This document shows, in pieces, positions 35,240 to 44,378 of a stretch of 64,000 nucleotides of DNA. The notes under the pieces were generated by a model. That model did not search any database, was not told where the DNA came from, and saw only the letters and a program-made list of their open reading frames with translations. Origin of the DNA: JADLAT01 sp964348795 (GTDB taxonomy: Bacteria > Pseudomonadota > Alphaproteobacteria > Micavibrionales > Micavibrionaceae); the NCBI GenBank assembly GCA_964348795.1, contig CAYGDY010000002.1, forward strand, positions 62,001-126,000. The letters are read 5' to 3'. The position numbers and the translations under genes were made by a program. How positions within the stretch are numbered: the stretch's first letter is position 1; each line of letters begins with the position of its first letter.

Positions 35240-35458
35240 ATGGCCACGATAAAACCCGAGGAATTGTCCAGACTGCAGGCTTATCTGGAGAACACGTTCA
35301 AGACCAAGGGTTTTGCGCTCAAAATGCGGGAAAAGGCCAAGGATTCTGCGGAAGTCTTGTTGAACGGCGAGTTTATCGGCGTGATCTACAAGGACGAGGA
35401 AGACGGTGAACTCTCCTTTGATTTCAACATGGCCATTCTGGAAGAAGATTTGCCTTAA
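35240..35458 (+). CDS. DUF3126 family protein
   Basis: A 72-residue soluble protein of a family found in alphaproteobacteria. Recognisable pieces are ELSRLQAYLENTFKTKGFAL, then SAEVLLNGEFIGVIYKDEEDG and ELSFDFNMAILEEDL. The function is unknown. The ATG at 35240 is chosen over a TTG 21 bases earlier; AAAAGGAAC lies upstream of it. It follows olsA by 36 bp and could be in the same transcript. Confidence 0.82.
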   Translation: MATIKPEELSRLQAYLENTFKTKGFALKMREKAKDSAEVLLNGEFIGVIYKDEEDGELSFDFNMAILEEDLP

Positions 35459-35529
35459 TCATCATAAAAATCTTCTATTTTGTATGAGTGACAAAATATT
35501 GTACAATCCAAGAGAGGAGAGACTTTAAG

Positions 35530-35694
35530 ATGGCACACAGAACGAAAGACCAACAGACCACTTCCAAAAGCCACAAAGGTTATACGTTTGATACTTCTAC
35601 CTATGTTGTGATGAAGATGGATGTGAGAAGAGATTCGGATTCTGGCCGTTTGGTTTCAAAACCGGAAAAGAGCCTCTCAAAAAAAGAAAAATAA
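35530..35694 (+). CDS. Very small basic protein of unknown function
   Basis: 54 residues, rich in Lys, Arg, Ser and Thr, with a central TFDTSTYVVMKMDVRRDSDS stretch. The ATG has AGAGGAGAG about eight bases upstream, which is a strong ribosome binding site and the main reason to accept the gene. No homologue is recognised. It precedes the HAD hydrolase gene by ten bases. Confidence 0.5.
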   Translation: MAHRTKDQQTTSKSHKGYTFDTSTYVVMKMDVRRDSDSGRLVSKPEKSLSKKEK

Positions 35695-35704
35695 GCCCCC
35701 TTAA

Positions 35705-36589
35705 ATGCCAAATATCGCAATCATATGGGATTTTGATCACACGTTATCTCCAGAAGATTCCACCACTAAGGTTGTAGAACATCTGCAAGGGGCTGGCACG
35801 GGAGGGCGTTTTTGGGACTACATCAAGTCACTTCGGGGAGATCAAAAAAATGCAACGTGGGAGCATATCCTCGCCATGGACGCGCCTATCTGGACATACG
35901 CGCTCTCCCGTTTGGCCTTCAAAGAAAAAATCCCTTTAAACAAGGAATTTTTCATAAATTTTATCCTCCCTCAAATAAAAATCTATCAAAACGTCATCCC
36001 GTTTCTGGATGCGTTGAAAAAATTGGAAAATTTTCCAGAATTCAAAAAACTGGATTTGCACATACATCATTTTGTCGTCAGCGCAGGATTAAAAGATTTG
36101 ATTGAGCATGTTTTTCCTGAAAACCTGATCAGGTGGACCTTCGGATGCCGCTATACGATCATCGTAGATCCGAAGCATAAAGATGAACCAGAAAGCGTCC
36201 CCGTGTTTTGCATGGATGAAACCATGAAAACACGCTCCATTTTTGAGATTTCAAAAGGAGCCTTTGAAAACAGCAAAATTGATGTGAATTCCAAAGTAGA
36301 ACATTCAAGGCTCTGGGCCTCATTCAAAGATATGATTTATATCGGAGACGGGGAAACAGACATCCCCTCACTCTCATTAGTGAGGAGCAAAGGCGGGCTT
36401 GGTATTGCCGTTTATGACCCTCAAAAACCCAAGGAAGATGTAAAAAAACGCTTTCACAAAATGCGTTTTGACAAACGAACGGACCTGATCACGCCCGCAG
36501 ACTATAGCCTCGATGGAGAATTGTTTTCCTACATAAAAAACCGATGTGTTCAGATCAGACAAAAATATGAAGCGGAGAGGATAGATTGA
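35705..36589 (+). CDS. HAD-superfamily hydrolase
   Basis: This 294-residue protein shows the HAD motif I at the very start, WDFDHTLS (nucleophile Asp), and motif IV YIGDGETDIPSL near residue 217, with a Ser in FVVSAG as motif II (residue ~121) and lysines between as motif III. The large cap region between motif I and II suggests a phosphatase acting on a small phosphorylated metabolite, like phosphoserine-phosphatase-type enzymes; the substrate is unknown. Base composition is more AT-rich than the neighbouring lipid genes. The stop codon overlaps the TTG alternative start of the next gene. Confidence 0.8.
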   Translation: MPNIAIIWDFDHTLSPEDSTTKVVEHLQGAGTGGRFWDYIKSLRGDQKNATWEHILAMDAPIWTYALSRLAFKEKIPLNKEFFINFILPQIKIYQNVIPFLDALKKLENFPEFKKLDLHIHHFVVSAGLKDLIEHVFPENLIRWTFGCRYTIIVDPKHKDEPESVPVFCMDETMKTRSIFEISKGAFENSKIDVNSKVEHSRLWASFKDMIYIGDGETDIPSLSLVRSKGGLGIAVYDPQKPKEDVKKRFHKMRFDKRTDLITPADYSLDGELFSYIKNRCVQIRQKYEAERID

Positions 36590-36675
36590 ACCACCCTGCT
36601 TCACTAAAATTTGCTCAATTTGAGCCTAATTTGCTACAATGGGAAGGATACGGTTTTTTGCGGGGCGGGAAGAGT

Positions 36676-37137
36676 TTGAAAAAACATATTGTTCGATCTG
36701 TTGTGCTGGCCTTCGTGTGCCTCGGGCTCTTGCCGTTCCCGTCGCGTGCCTTGGAGCCCCTGACCGTGCCAACCACCCCCCTTGCCGTGCGAACCCGTCT
36801 CACTCTGGAGGACTACACCACACATAAACTTGGCATCCAATTGGAAACACTGGATATTTTAGCTTCCGATTTGAACACCGATGGCATTGACGAACTGATT
36901 CTTCATAAAAAAAACTGTGCCCTGCAGGAGACCGCATGTGATTTTTCCATTCTGGCCGACACAAAAAATGGTATAGTGCCTCTGGGCACCATCAAGGGAC
37001 GGAAGATCCTGCTCGGCAATCATTTTTCCCACGGGGTCCGCAATATACTGGCGTTCGGGAACACCCTGAACGACTATGATTATACGCTTTATGTCTGGCG
37101 ACCGGACAAAACATCTTACGAAAAAAAGGACCCATGA
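36676..37137 (+). CDS. Secreted protein of unknown function, first of a three-gene set
   Basis: The TTG at 36676 is preferred because it directly starts a classical signal peptide (KKHIVRSVVLAFVCLGLLPF, cleavage near SRA) and GGGCGGGAAGAG precedes it. The alternative TTG at 36586 would put a long non-hydrophobic extension ahead. The mature part (about 130 residues) contains LDILASDLNTDGIDELILHKKN, which resembles the calcium-binding-like D-x-N-x-D-G-x-D-E repeats of FG-GAP/VCBS proteins (one copy). It overlaps the next gene by four bases, so it is probably translated together with the Cys-rich paralogues. Confidence 0.6.
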   Translation: MKKHIVRSVVLAFVCLGLLPFPSRALEPLTVPTTPLAVRTRLTLEDYTTHKLGIQLETLDILASDLNTDGIDELILHKKNCALQETACDFSILADTKNGIVPLGTIKGRKILLGNHFSHGVRNILAFGNTLNDYDYTLYVWRPDKTSYEKKDP

Positions 37138-38225
37138 CCCTTCAGCGACAACACACAAAAACCTCTCAGGGATCGAGCTTGTGGAGCCGGTCATGGGGCT
37201 GTGCGTTCTTACTCGCTGTGTGTCTGTGCCTTTTTTCCGGACCGGCTTTTTCCGCGACAGTCCCTGCCGCAAGCGCCGAGAAAAAGTGCCCCAAGGGCCT
37301 CCCCTGCCTTGTAGACCTCACTCAAAACGATCCCGAAAAAAAAGATGACGGGCCCAACGCCAAGGATTCCCCCAATGCCTCCAAAAGCGAGGTGCCGGCC
37401 TGCGATGCCGACTTCATGAACCAGATCTATGCCAACGCCTTTCTGGAAGCCGAGCGCGAGGTCGTCTCCGCCAGTGCCTTGATTGCCAAACCGGATAGCA
37501 TTTTGGAATACACCTGCTTTGATCAGGCCGCCGCCACAACTGCCAAGGATCTGGCCAAGCTGTTCGGCGAATCGGACAACTGGAAAGATCTCGATATCAA
37601 CACAGGCGGAGACCCGCCAGACACAAACATTAATGTTTTTCAGGGAGACAATGCTCTGGACAACACCCTCAACGCTGTTATCTTTCAAGCGCTGAACGGC
37701 TATGTAAAGACAAATTTCTGGCATGATTTTCTGGGCGGCATGGCCACAGGAGACGATAACAGCCTTTCAGCAGGCGTCGGCGGCGCCAAGAAGACCTGCG
37801 ACCACATGTATAACGTCTTTCATGTGGCGAAATGCAGTAATTTTGGTCTGGAAGCGCCTTATATGACCTTTCAGGAGATGATCAAGACAGACCCCCGAAC
37901 GCACCCTGCGAAATGTACATCCAAGCCGCAGATTACACAAAAAATGATTGATCTGGCGAAGAACAAGGGCTTCAAATATGCGGCTGTGGACAAGCCCAAC
38001 ACATTTATCGCAAAAATGATCTCTGATGGCAAGAAATGCGCAGATCCCCTCCCCACAGGCGCTATTGTAGATTACGTTAAAAGAGATATGGATTTTGCGG
38101 GCAATCCCATCACAAAGAAGGAATACAGCTATCCGGAGCAAGTGTGTCCCACGCCAGGGTGCTCTTTGGACAACAAAGGGAACGAAGACCCTTCGGATGA
38201 TAAATGTGTAGCAAGCGCCAAATGA
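37134..38225 (+). CDS. Secreted Cys-rich protein, tandem paralogue 1
   Basis: The 363-residue product has a long N-terminal region with a signal-peptide core (about residues 22-40, WGCAFLLAVCLCLFSGPAF). After a Lys/Asp-rich part come segments shared with the next gene: EAEREVVSASALIAKPDSIL followed by EYTCFD, WHDFLGGM, TCDHMYNVFHVAKCSNF and a C-terminal VCPTPGCSLD ... KCVAS. At least nine cysteines align between the two proteins, which points to disulfide-stabilised secreted proteins. No family is recognised. The ATG overlaps the previous stop by four bases. Confidence 0.65.
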   Translation: MTLQRQHTKTSQGSSLWSRSWGCAFLLAVCLCLFSGPAFSATVPAASAEKKCPKGLPCLVDLTQNDPEKKDDGPNAKDSPNASKSEVPACDADFMNQIYANAFLEAEREVVSASALIAKPDSILEYTCFDQAAATTAKDLAKLFGESDNWKDLDINTGGDPPDTNINVFQGDNALDNTLNAVIFQALNGYVKTNFWHDFLGGMATGDDNSLSAGVGGAKKTCDHMYNVFHVAKCSNFGLEAPYMTFQEMIKTDPRTHPAKCTSKPQITQKMIDLAKNKGFKYAAVDKPNTFIAKMISDGKKCADPLPTGAIVDYVKRDMDFAGNPITKKEYSYPEQVCPTPGCSLDNKGNEDPSDDKCVASAK

Positions 38226-38296
38226 TGAAAAGCTATTTGCGAAAATTGTACGGAATATCGTACAATGGGAGATACGGGAAGACAAAGGAACGGGAC

Positions 38297-39196
38297 ATGA
38301 AGATACAACCAAAAGCCAGACCCCTCAGAACCTACGCTTTGTTTCATGTTCTGGTCATCGCGATTTTGTGTACCCTGCCCCCTCTCATGGCCCATGCCGC
38401 GACAGCCCAGTTTGCCGATGACGCCTGTGACCCGAAATACTACGACTCTCTGGAGGCCCGCGCGTGGCTGGAAGCACAGAGAGAAGTCACGCAAAACCAG
38501 AATTTGATCTTCAAGCCTGACAGTGTGCTTCAGTACACGTGCTTTGATAGCTTTATGAATCTTGCGGCAAAAAATGCTAAAAACATGTTCAGCGGCAAAA
38601 CCACATGGGGCACCCCCCCCACGGATATGGGCGACGCCCTGAGCGATTCCGTAAATGGTCCCGCTTCCAGCTGGGTTGAAAGCAATTTCAACCACACTCT
38701 GCTGGGTGGCCGGATGAAGACAGAGGAAAATATAGAGGACACCGCCACCCCAGGCAATTACACCTGCGGAGTCATGAAACGGGTCTGGCAGGTTGCGAAA
38801 TGTATGAATTTTGTACAGGATGGCGAACATGACGGTTTTTTCACATTCAAGGAGTATATCGACGATCCCGACAAGCGCTTTCTTCCCACAGCCTGCTCTG
38901 GAAAACCAGGATTTGCGCAACGTCTGGATTCTGCTCTGAAAGATGACAAAACCACGTGGGAGGAAGATCCCGTTATGACGTATATGAACCTCATCTATCC
39001 CAATCCCAAAAAGGACAAGGATGTTGATGAGTGCGGGAATAAAAAGGGAGGGAGCGGCTCTAGTGTCAAAACCGGTATTACGGTTGACCAGTCCACAAGC
39101 GAGACAAAAACCTATGATGAAACGGTTTGTATTGTCCCGGGCTGTCATTACGACCCCAAGGATAAGAAATGTGTCGTATGGAAGAGCACCAAGTAA
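38297..39196 (+). CDS. Secreted Cys-rich protein, tandem paralogue 2
   Basis: The 299-residue product has a signal peptide (residues 10-35, LFHVLVIAILCTLPPLMAHA). It shares with its neighbour ACDPKYYDSLEARAWLEAQR, PDSVLQYTCFD, the paired TCGVMKRVWQVAKCMNF, TACSGKP and the end VCIVPGCHYDPKDKKCVVW. The ATG at 38297, with AAAGGAACGGGAC upstream, is used; the frame is open further upstream into the preceding gene. Like paralogue 1 it is of unknown function and predicted to be disulfide-bonded in the periplasm or outside. The two arose by tandem duplication. Confidence 0.65.
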   Translation: MKIQPKARPLRTYALFHVLVIAILCTLPPLMAHAATAQFADDACDPKYYDSLEARAWLEAQREVTQNQNLIFKPDSVLQYTCFDSFMNLAAKNAKNMFSGKTTWGTPPTDMGDALSDSVNGPASSWVESNFNHTLLGGRMKTEENIEDTATPGNYTCGVMKRVWQVAKCMNFVQDGEHDGFFTFKEYIDDPDKRFLPTACSGKPGFAQRLDSALKDDKTTWEEDPVMTYMNLIYPNPKKDKDVDECGNKKGGSGSSVKTGITVDQSTSETKTYDETVCIVPGCHYDPKDKKCVVWKSTK

Positions 39197-39378
39197 CGCC
39201 TGAAACCCAAGCCACCGCACTTTTATAAGATCATATTGGATTGTGTCTCCGCACATCCTGTCATATACTCCCCCGATGTGATCGCCCCCGCCTCAACAAT
39301 GGGGGTGCGCAAGACCCTCTCTTATGAGAGATTTTGGATATCCTGTTTGATCTGAAAGATCCTGTAAGATTTGCACCG

Positions 39379-40671
39379 ATGCTCAGCCTCTATCATTTTC
39401 TGACGCGCCATAGCGCCCCTGTTCTGGAAGGGCTCCTCAAACGCAGGTTGGCCGCGGGAAAGGAAGTTCCCGAGCGCCTCGATGAACGCAAAGGGCAGAC
39501 GGAACGGACCAGACCCGAAGGCCCCCTCGCCTGGGTGCATGCCGCCAGTGTCGGAGAAGCCCAGTCTGCCTTGATCATCATCCACCAGCTTCTCCTGCGC
39601 TATCCCGCCTTGCAGGTTCTGGTGACCACAGGCACACGAACCTCTGCCGAGACGATGGAGAAAAGCCTGCCCGCCCGCGCCTTTCACCAGTTTTATCCCT
39701 TGGACCATCCCGAATGGACCCACGATTTCCTCGAAACATGGACTCCCGATGTCATCCTGTGGCTGGAATCCGAGCTCTGGCCCAATATGCTGGCCCATAT
39801 TCAGGCCCGTACGATCCCGTTCATTCTCATCAATGCCCGCCTGTCAGAGCGCTCCTTCCGGAGATGGCGTATCTTCAAGCCCGTGATTTCATCCCTCCTG
39901 AAGACCTTCAGTCTTGTGCTATGCCAATCAGAACAGGATGCCAAAAGTTTTAAAACACTGGGCGCCACTGAAATCACCGTTACCGGAAATCTCAAATATG
40001 CGGCCGCCCCCCTGCCCGCAGACGATCCCGCGCTCAAGGCCCTGCAAGGGGCCCTGCTGGGACGCCCCTGCTGGCTTTACGCCAGCACCCATAAGGGCGA
40101 GGAGCTTCTGGCGGCCCGTATTCACCAGACCTTAAAAAATGCCTTGCCCGATCTGCTGACCATCATCGTCCCCCGCCATCCGGAGCGGCGGGACGATCTC
40201 CGCAAGGATCTGGCGCCTTCCGGCCTGAACATCATATGGCGTAGCACAGACAAAGCCCTGCCGGATGCCCAGACGGACCTGTACATCGCAGATACAATGG
40301 GTGAACTGGGCCTTTTTTACCGTCTGGCCCCGATAGCCTGTATTGGCCGGACCTTCAGCGATGACGGCGGCGGCGGACACAATCCGATTGAAGCCGCCCA
40401 GCTCCATTGCGCCGTCCTGCATGGACCACAGACCCAAAATCTGCAGGATATTTTCAGTGAAATGGATGAACAGGGCGCGGCCCTGTGTGTCCAAAACGAA
40501 TCAGATCTGGCGCAAACCCTCCACCGGTTTTTGACAACGCCGGAGTCCCTTGAAAAACAACAGGAACGCGCAAAAGAATTTACGGACAGGAAAAAGAGCG
40601 TTATTCATACCATTCTGGATAAACTGGCCTCCATTTTGGATACCATACATGCGTTGGACCATGCGTCATGA
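39379..40671 (+). CDS. waaA: Kdo transferase WaaA/KdtA
   Basis: The enzyme transfers Kdo residues onto lipid IVA at the cytoplasmic side of the inner membrane. The 430-residue protein begins with a hydrophobic family start (LSLYHFLTRHSAPVLEGLLK), has the N-terminal glycosyltransferase region WVHAASVGEAQSA, the mid segment LWLESELWPN, LINARLSERSFRRW, and the C-terminal donor-binding stretch GRTFSDDGGGGHNPIEAA. The ATG at 39379 corresponds to the usual start; a TTG 45 bases upstream is possible. The stop overlaps lpxK by four bases. Confidence 0.93.
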   Translation: MLSLYHFLTRHSAPVLEGLLKRRLAAGKEVPERLDERKGQTERTRPEGPLAWVHAASVGEAQSALIIIHQLLLRYPALQVLVTTGTRTSAETMEKSLPARAFHQFYPLDHPEWTHDFLETWTPDVILWLESELWPNMLAHIQARTIPFILINARLSERSFRRWRIFKPVISSLLKTFSLVLCQSEQDAKSFKTLGATEITVTGNLKYAAAPLPADDPALKALQGALLGRPCWLYASTHKGEELLAARIHQTLKNALPDLLTIIVPRHPERRDDLRKDLAPSGLNIIWRSTDKALPDAQTDLYIADTMGELGLFYRLAPIACIGRTFSDDGGGGHNPIEAAQLHCAVLHGPQTQNLQDIFSEMDEQGAALCVQNESDLAQTLHRFLTTPESLEKQQERAKEFTDRKKSVIHTILDKLASILDTIHALDHAS

Positions 40672-41690
40672 GTTTTTACCCCACACCAAAATTCTGGTAC
40701 CGCCCCCTGCACGCTCCAGCTCCTCTGGTGGAGCGACTGTTGAGCCCTCTGGCCTTTGTCTACACCGTTTTGTACACACTTCACCAGAAAAGCAAAACAC
40801 CCTATATCAGTGATGTCCCCGTCATATGCCTCGGAAATCTGGTGGCTGGCGGGACGGGTAAAACCCCCACCGCACTGGCCGTACTGGACCTGATCCGGCG
40901 TCACAAACTGGCCCAGCGCCCCTTCTTCCTGAGCCGTGGATACGGGGGGGCGGAAGCGGGCCCTCTCCTCGTGAACCCTGCCGTGCATACAGCATGGGAT
41001 GTGGGGGACGAGCCCCTCATACTGGCCCGCTCTGCCCCTGTCATCGTGGCACATAACAGGGCTGAAGGTGCGAAATTCGCAAAGACCCAGAATGCAGACC
41101 TCATCGTGATGGATGATGGCCTGCAAAATCCGGGCCTGAAAAAAAATCTGAAGTTGCTCGTCATCAATGGTGAAATGGGGTTTGGAAATCTCAAGCTGTT
41201 GCCGGCAGGCCCCTTGCGCCAGCCCTTGCGCCAAGGACTGGCCAAGGTCGAGGGCTATATCCTGATCGGGGAAGACCGGAAAGATATTACAAAACTCTTG
41301 CCCCATATCAAGCCGCTTATCCATGCCCGTATTGTCCCTGATGAAACGGACCCGCGTCCGGATCCGGCCCTGAAATATGTGGCTTTCGCAGGGCTGGGCT
41401 ATCCCGATAAATTTTTCAATTTTTTAAGGCAGGATTTAGGCCTGACGCTTCTGGAATCCCTCCGGTTTTCGGATCATCATCCCTATACCGCAGACGATCT
41501 GTCACATCTGCACCACAAAGCCCGACAGCTCGGAGCCACGCTGATCACAACGGAAAAAGACCTGATGCGCCTGCCCGACAGGCCCGAATACAAAGATGTC
41601 CCCATCAAAACGGTCAAAATCAAAACGGTCTTTGACACGGAGGAACAGCTTGTCAACCTCCTCAGAACAGTTTTAAAACAAACACAATGA
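40668..41690 (+). CDS. lpxK: Tetraacyldisaccharide 4'-kinase LpxK
   Basis: LpxK phosphorylates the 4' position of the lipid A disaccharide. The 340-residue protein has the family start PKFWYRP, a membrane-associated helix (about residues 25-45), the P-loop NLVAGGTGKTPTALAVL near residue 58, SRGYGG, and DADLIVMDDGLQNP-like segment (NADLIVMDDGLQNPGLKKNL). It is coupled by ATGA overlaps to waaA before it and to lpxL after it. Confidence 0.94.
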   Translation: MSFYPTPKFWYRPLHAPAPLVERLLSPLAFVYTVLYTLHQKSKTPYISDVPVICLGNLVAGGTGKTPTALAVLDLIRRHKLAQRPFFLSRGYGGAEAGPLLVNPAVHTAWDVGDEPLILARSAPVIVAHNRAEGAKFAKTQNADLIVMDDGLQNPGLKKNLKLLVINGEMGFGNLKLLPAGPLRQPLRQGLAKVEGYILIGEDRKDITKLLPHIKPLIHARIVPDETDPRPDPALKYVAFAGLGYPDKFFNFLRQDLGLTLLESLRFSDHHPYTADDLSHLHHKARQLGATLITTEKDLMRLPDRPEYKDVPIKTVKIKTVFDTEEQLVNLLRTVLKQTQ

Positions 41691-42583
41691 TCAAAACGCT
41701 CCGGTATGGCCTCGAAGCCCTCGGCCTTTGTCTCCTTCTGCTGTTGTTCAGGGGGCTTCCGGCGCAAACAGCTTCCCGTGTGGGGGGATGGCTGGGCCGG
41801 ACGATCGGCCCGCGTCTGGCCGCTTCCCGCAAGGCCCGCAAAAATCTTTTACGGGCGTTTCCGGATCTGCCTCTGTCACAACAAAACGAAACACTCTCGG
41901 GCATGTGGGAAAATCTCGGGCGGCTGATTGCCGAATACCCCCATCTTGCAACACTGGCCCGTGCCCCGTACACCCAGATCACAGGCGCAGAACATCTTCG
42001 GACCGCACAGGCCCAAGGTCGTGGCGTGGTCTGTTTCGGGGGACATCTGGGAAACTGGGAAATCAATTCTGCCGCCTGCCTGATACAATTGGGCTTGCCC
42101 GTCGAGATCAGCTACCGCGCCCCGAACAACCCGTGGACGGACTCCCTGCTCATGCAGGCGCGGACTCTCCATGGACACATCACAGCCCATGCCAAATCAA
42201 AATCCGGCGGGAAAGCGATGATGAATGCGGTCAGACACGGTCATGTCTTGGGCATTCTCATAGACCAGAAATATAATCAGGGGCTCTGCGTGCCTTTTTT
42301 CGGCCTCCCTGCCATGACGAATCCCTTTTTTGTCCAGCTCTGCCAGAAATATGATTCTGCGCTGATCCCCATTCGCGGGGTCCGGTTACACGGCGCCACA
42401 TTCCGGCTGGAAATCCACCCTCCCCTGTCCGTCATGAATACAGACGGAACACCGCGCCCCGTAGAAGATATCGTGGCCGAGGCACATACGATTTTGGAAG
42501 GCTGGATTACACAAACACCCGAGCAATGGCTCTGGCTCCACAGACGATGGAAAGACACCCCGCATGACAACACCGCACTATGA
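41687..42583 (+). CDS. lpxL: Lipid A biosynthesis acyltransferase, LpxL/HtrB family
   Basis: The enzyme adds a secondary acyl chain to Kdo2-lipid IVA. It is 298 residues long, with an N-terminal membrane helix (about residues 8-25), the catalytic H-x4-E motif in GGHLGNWEI near residue 116, and the later conserved stretches SYRAPNNPW and ILIDQKYNQG...PFFG. The LpxL/LpxM distinction is not possible by eye. It overlaps the glutathione reductase gene by 20 bases. Confidence 0.9.
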   Translation: MIKTLRYGLEALGLCLLLLLFRGLPAQTASRVGGWLGRTIGPRLAASRKARKNLLRAFPDLPLSQQNETLSGMWENLGRLIAEYPHLATLARAPYTQITGAEHLRTAQAQGRGVVCFGGHLGNWEINSAACLIQLGLPVEISYRAPNNPWTDSLLMQARTLHGHITAHAKSKSGGKAMMNAVRHGHVLGILIDQKYNQGLCVPFFGLPAMTNPFFVQLCQKYDSALIPIRGVRLHGATFRLEIHPPLSVMNTDGTPRPVEDIVAEAHTILEGWITQTPEQWLWLHRRWKDTPHDNTAL

Positions 42584-43913
42584 TTATTTTGTGATCGGCG
42601 CAGGCTCTGCCGGAGTCCGTTCTGCCCGTATCGCCGCCACACATGGCGCAAAAACAGGGATTGCGGAAAACCGCGCTCTGGGTGGCACCTGCGTCAATCT
42701 GGGGTGTATCCCGAAAAAAATCATGGCCTATGCCGCAGACTATCAGGCCCATTTCACAGACTCTTTGGGGTATGGCTGGGAACACGGATCACAAAAGCCG
42801 GCCTGTGACTGGAATACCTTGATAGCCCGTAAAAATACGGAAATCAGCCGGCTCAACGGCATTTATCAGGAACTCCTCGAAAAACACAATGTGGATATTA
42901 TAGCGGGCACAGCACGGTTTTTAGCCCCCCACACACTTGAGATCAACGGACGCGCAATCACCGCAGACCATATCCTGATTGCGACAGGCGGCACGCCCCG
43001 CAAAGCCGATTTCACCGGCGGGGCACTGATGATCACGTCCGATGATTTTTTTCACTGGCCCGAAGCCCCCAAACGCGCCATCATCTACGGCGGGGGATAT
43101 GTCGCGGTGGAGTTTGCGCATATCCTGCACGGGATCGGCGCCCATGTCACCCTGCTCTATCGCGGTCCGCTCTTTCTTCAGGGCTTTGACGAGGATATCC
43201 GGCGGGCGCTGGCGGATGAAATGCGTAAACAGGGGATGGATCTCCGTTTTAACTGCACCATCACCCGCGTGGAAAAAAACGGCAAAAAATACAGTATCCA
43301 TACCAGCACCCAAGATATTGTGGAATGCGATCTGCCTGTCTCTGCGATTGGCCGGAATCCGAATATCGAAGGACTGGGCCTTGATCAGGCGGGTGTGCTT
43401 ATGCGTGAAAACGGCCAGATTGTCATCGACTCCGGCTACAGAACCACCTGCCCGCATATTTATGCACTGGGCGATGTGGCCAACACTCACAACCTCACCC
43501 CCGTGGCCATTCAGGAAGGGCATGTGCTGGCGGATCGGCTCTTCGGGAACCAGCCGGACCGCGCCGTAAATTACGACAATATCGCCACAGCTGTGTTTTC
43601 CAGCCCGCCCCTGTCCACCGTAGGTCTCACAGCAGAGTCGGCGCAGGAAAAGGGCTATAGCGTTCAAACCTACAAAACCAGCTTCACGCCCTTGAAACAC
43701 AGATTGACAGGACGGGACGAAAAAACCGTGATGAAACTGGTTGTGGATCGGGAGACAGACCGCGTGCTGGGCCTGCATATGATGGGGCAGGACGCGCCCG
43801 AGATCATGCAGGGCTTCGCCGTGGCACTGAATTGCGGCGCGACAAAGGCCGACTTTGACCGCACCATGGCGATGCACCCGACATCAGCGGAAGAATTTGT
43901 GTTATTGCGGTAA
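42564..43913 (+). CDS. gor: Glutathione-disulfide reductase
   Basis: A 449-residue flavoprotein of the class I pyridine-nucleotide disulfide oxidoreductases. It begins with the FAD-binding GAGSAGVRSARIAA, followed by the redox motif GGTCVNLGCIPKK with the two active cysteines, an NAD(P)-binding GGGYVAVEFA, GRNPNIEGL, a second FAD motif YALGDVAN and the C-terminal catalytic MHPTSAEEF. Glutathione reductase is favoured because of the LGCIPKK context and the VRSARIAATHGAKTGIAE start; other family members such as lipoamide dehydrogenase differ. The ATG lies within the end of lpxL. Confidence 0.9.
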   Translation: MTTPHYDYFVIGAGSAGVRSARIAATHGAKTGIAENRALGGTCVNLGCIPKKIMAYAADYQAHFTDSLGYGWEHGSQKPACDWNTLIARKNTEISRLNGIYQELLEKHNVDIIAGTARFLAPHTLEINGRAITADHILIATGGTPRKADFTGGALMITSDDFFHWPEAPKRAIIYGGGYVAVEFAHILHGIGAHVTLLYRGPLFLQGFDEDIRRALADEMRKQGMDLRFNCTITRVEKNGKKYSIHTSTQDIVECDLPVSAIGRNPNIEGLGLDQAGVLMRENGQIVIDSGYRTTCPHIYALGDVANTHNLTPVAIQEGHVLADRLFGNQPDRAVNYDNIATAVFSSPPLSTVGLTAESAQEKGYSVQTYKTSFTPLKHRLTGRDEKTVMKLVVDRETDRVLGLHMMGQDAPEIMQGFAVALNCGATKADFDRTMAMHPTSAEEFVLLR

Positions 43914-43918
43914 CAGAT

Positions 43919-43996
43919 CGTCATTGCGAGGAACGCAGGGACGAAGCAATCCAGTTCTGGATCGCCACGGCCTTTTAAAAAGGCCTCGCGATGACG
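43919..43996 (+). repeat. Dispersed palindromic repeat, CGTCATTGCGAG type
   Basis: Outer arms CGTCATTGCGAGG and CCTCGCGATGACG form an imperfect long inverted repeat around a core with GAAGCAATCCAG and CTGGAT. A second copy of this subtype is at 59474-59558. It lies in the 162 bp between gor and the YbjQ-like gene. Confidence 0.85.
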
Positions 43997-44075
43997 CTAG
44001 GAACTACGTTGCTTTTCTGATTGACAACCCCCTTCTGTTACCGTAATGAAAAACCATAAAAAACAGGAGAGCCGC

Positions 44076-44378
44076 ATGACAAGCAAGTACACATCACAAA
44101 ACCCCTATTTCTCAGTCCGTGCCGAACCCCCTATCGGCTATAGGATTACTGAAGAATACGGGGCGGTTGCAGGCGTTGGGTTAGATAAATCCCTTGAAAC
44201 AGCAAACAGACACGCCAAGGGAAATTTAAGAAAAAGCGCAGAAAGATTCAACGCCAACGCCGTTCTAGGGATCGTTCCTGCTATCAGTATACATACAGAC
44301 CATACGGACACAGAACACGCCTCCGTTCTCCTGACGGGCGATGCCGTGCGGATCGCGCCGATTTATCAGGTGCCTTAA
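44076..44378 (+). CDS. YbjQ-like small protein
   Basis: The 100-residue product resembles the YbjQ/DUF74 family: a strand YRITEEYGAVAGVG, a central helix with AKGNLRKSAERFNANAVLGI and the end strand SVLLTGDAVRI. Members form pentameric rings and have been linked to metal or redox stress without a defined reaction. The ATG at 44076 has AGGAGAG close upstream and is preferred to one 30 bases earlier. Its stop overlaps the stop of the convergent PDE-like gene by three bases. The family call is moderate because similarity is judged by eye. Confidence 0.55.
   Translation: MTSKYTSQNPYFSVRAEPPIGYRITEEYGAVAGVGLDKSLETANRHAKGNLRKSAERFNANAVLGIVPAISIHTDHTDTEHASVLLTGDAVRIAPIYQVP

Noticed and set aside
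37134..39196. Two Cys-rich paralogues as multihaem cytochromes
   Set aside because: No CxxCH motif occurs; the cysteines are spaced as for disulfides.
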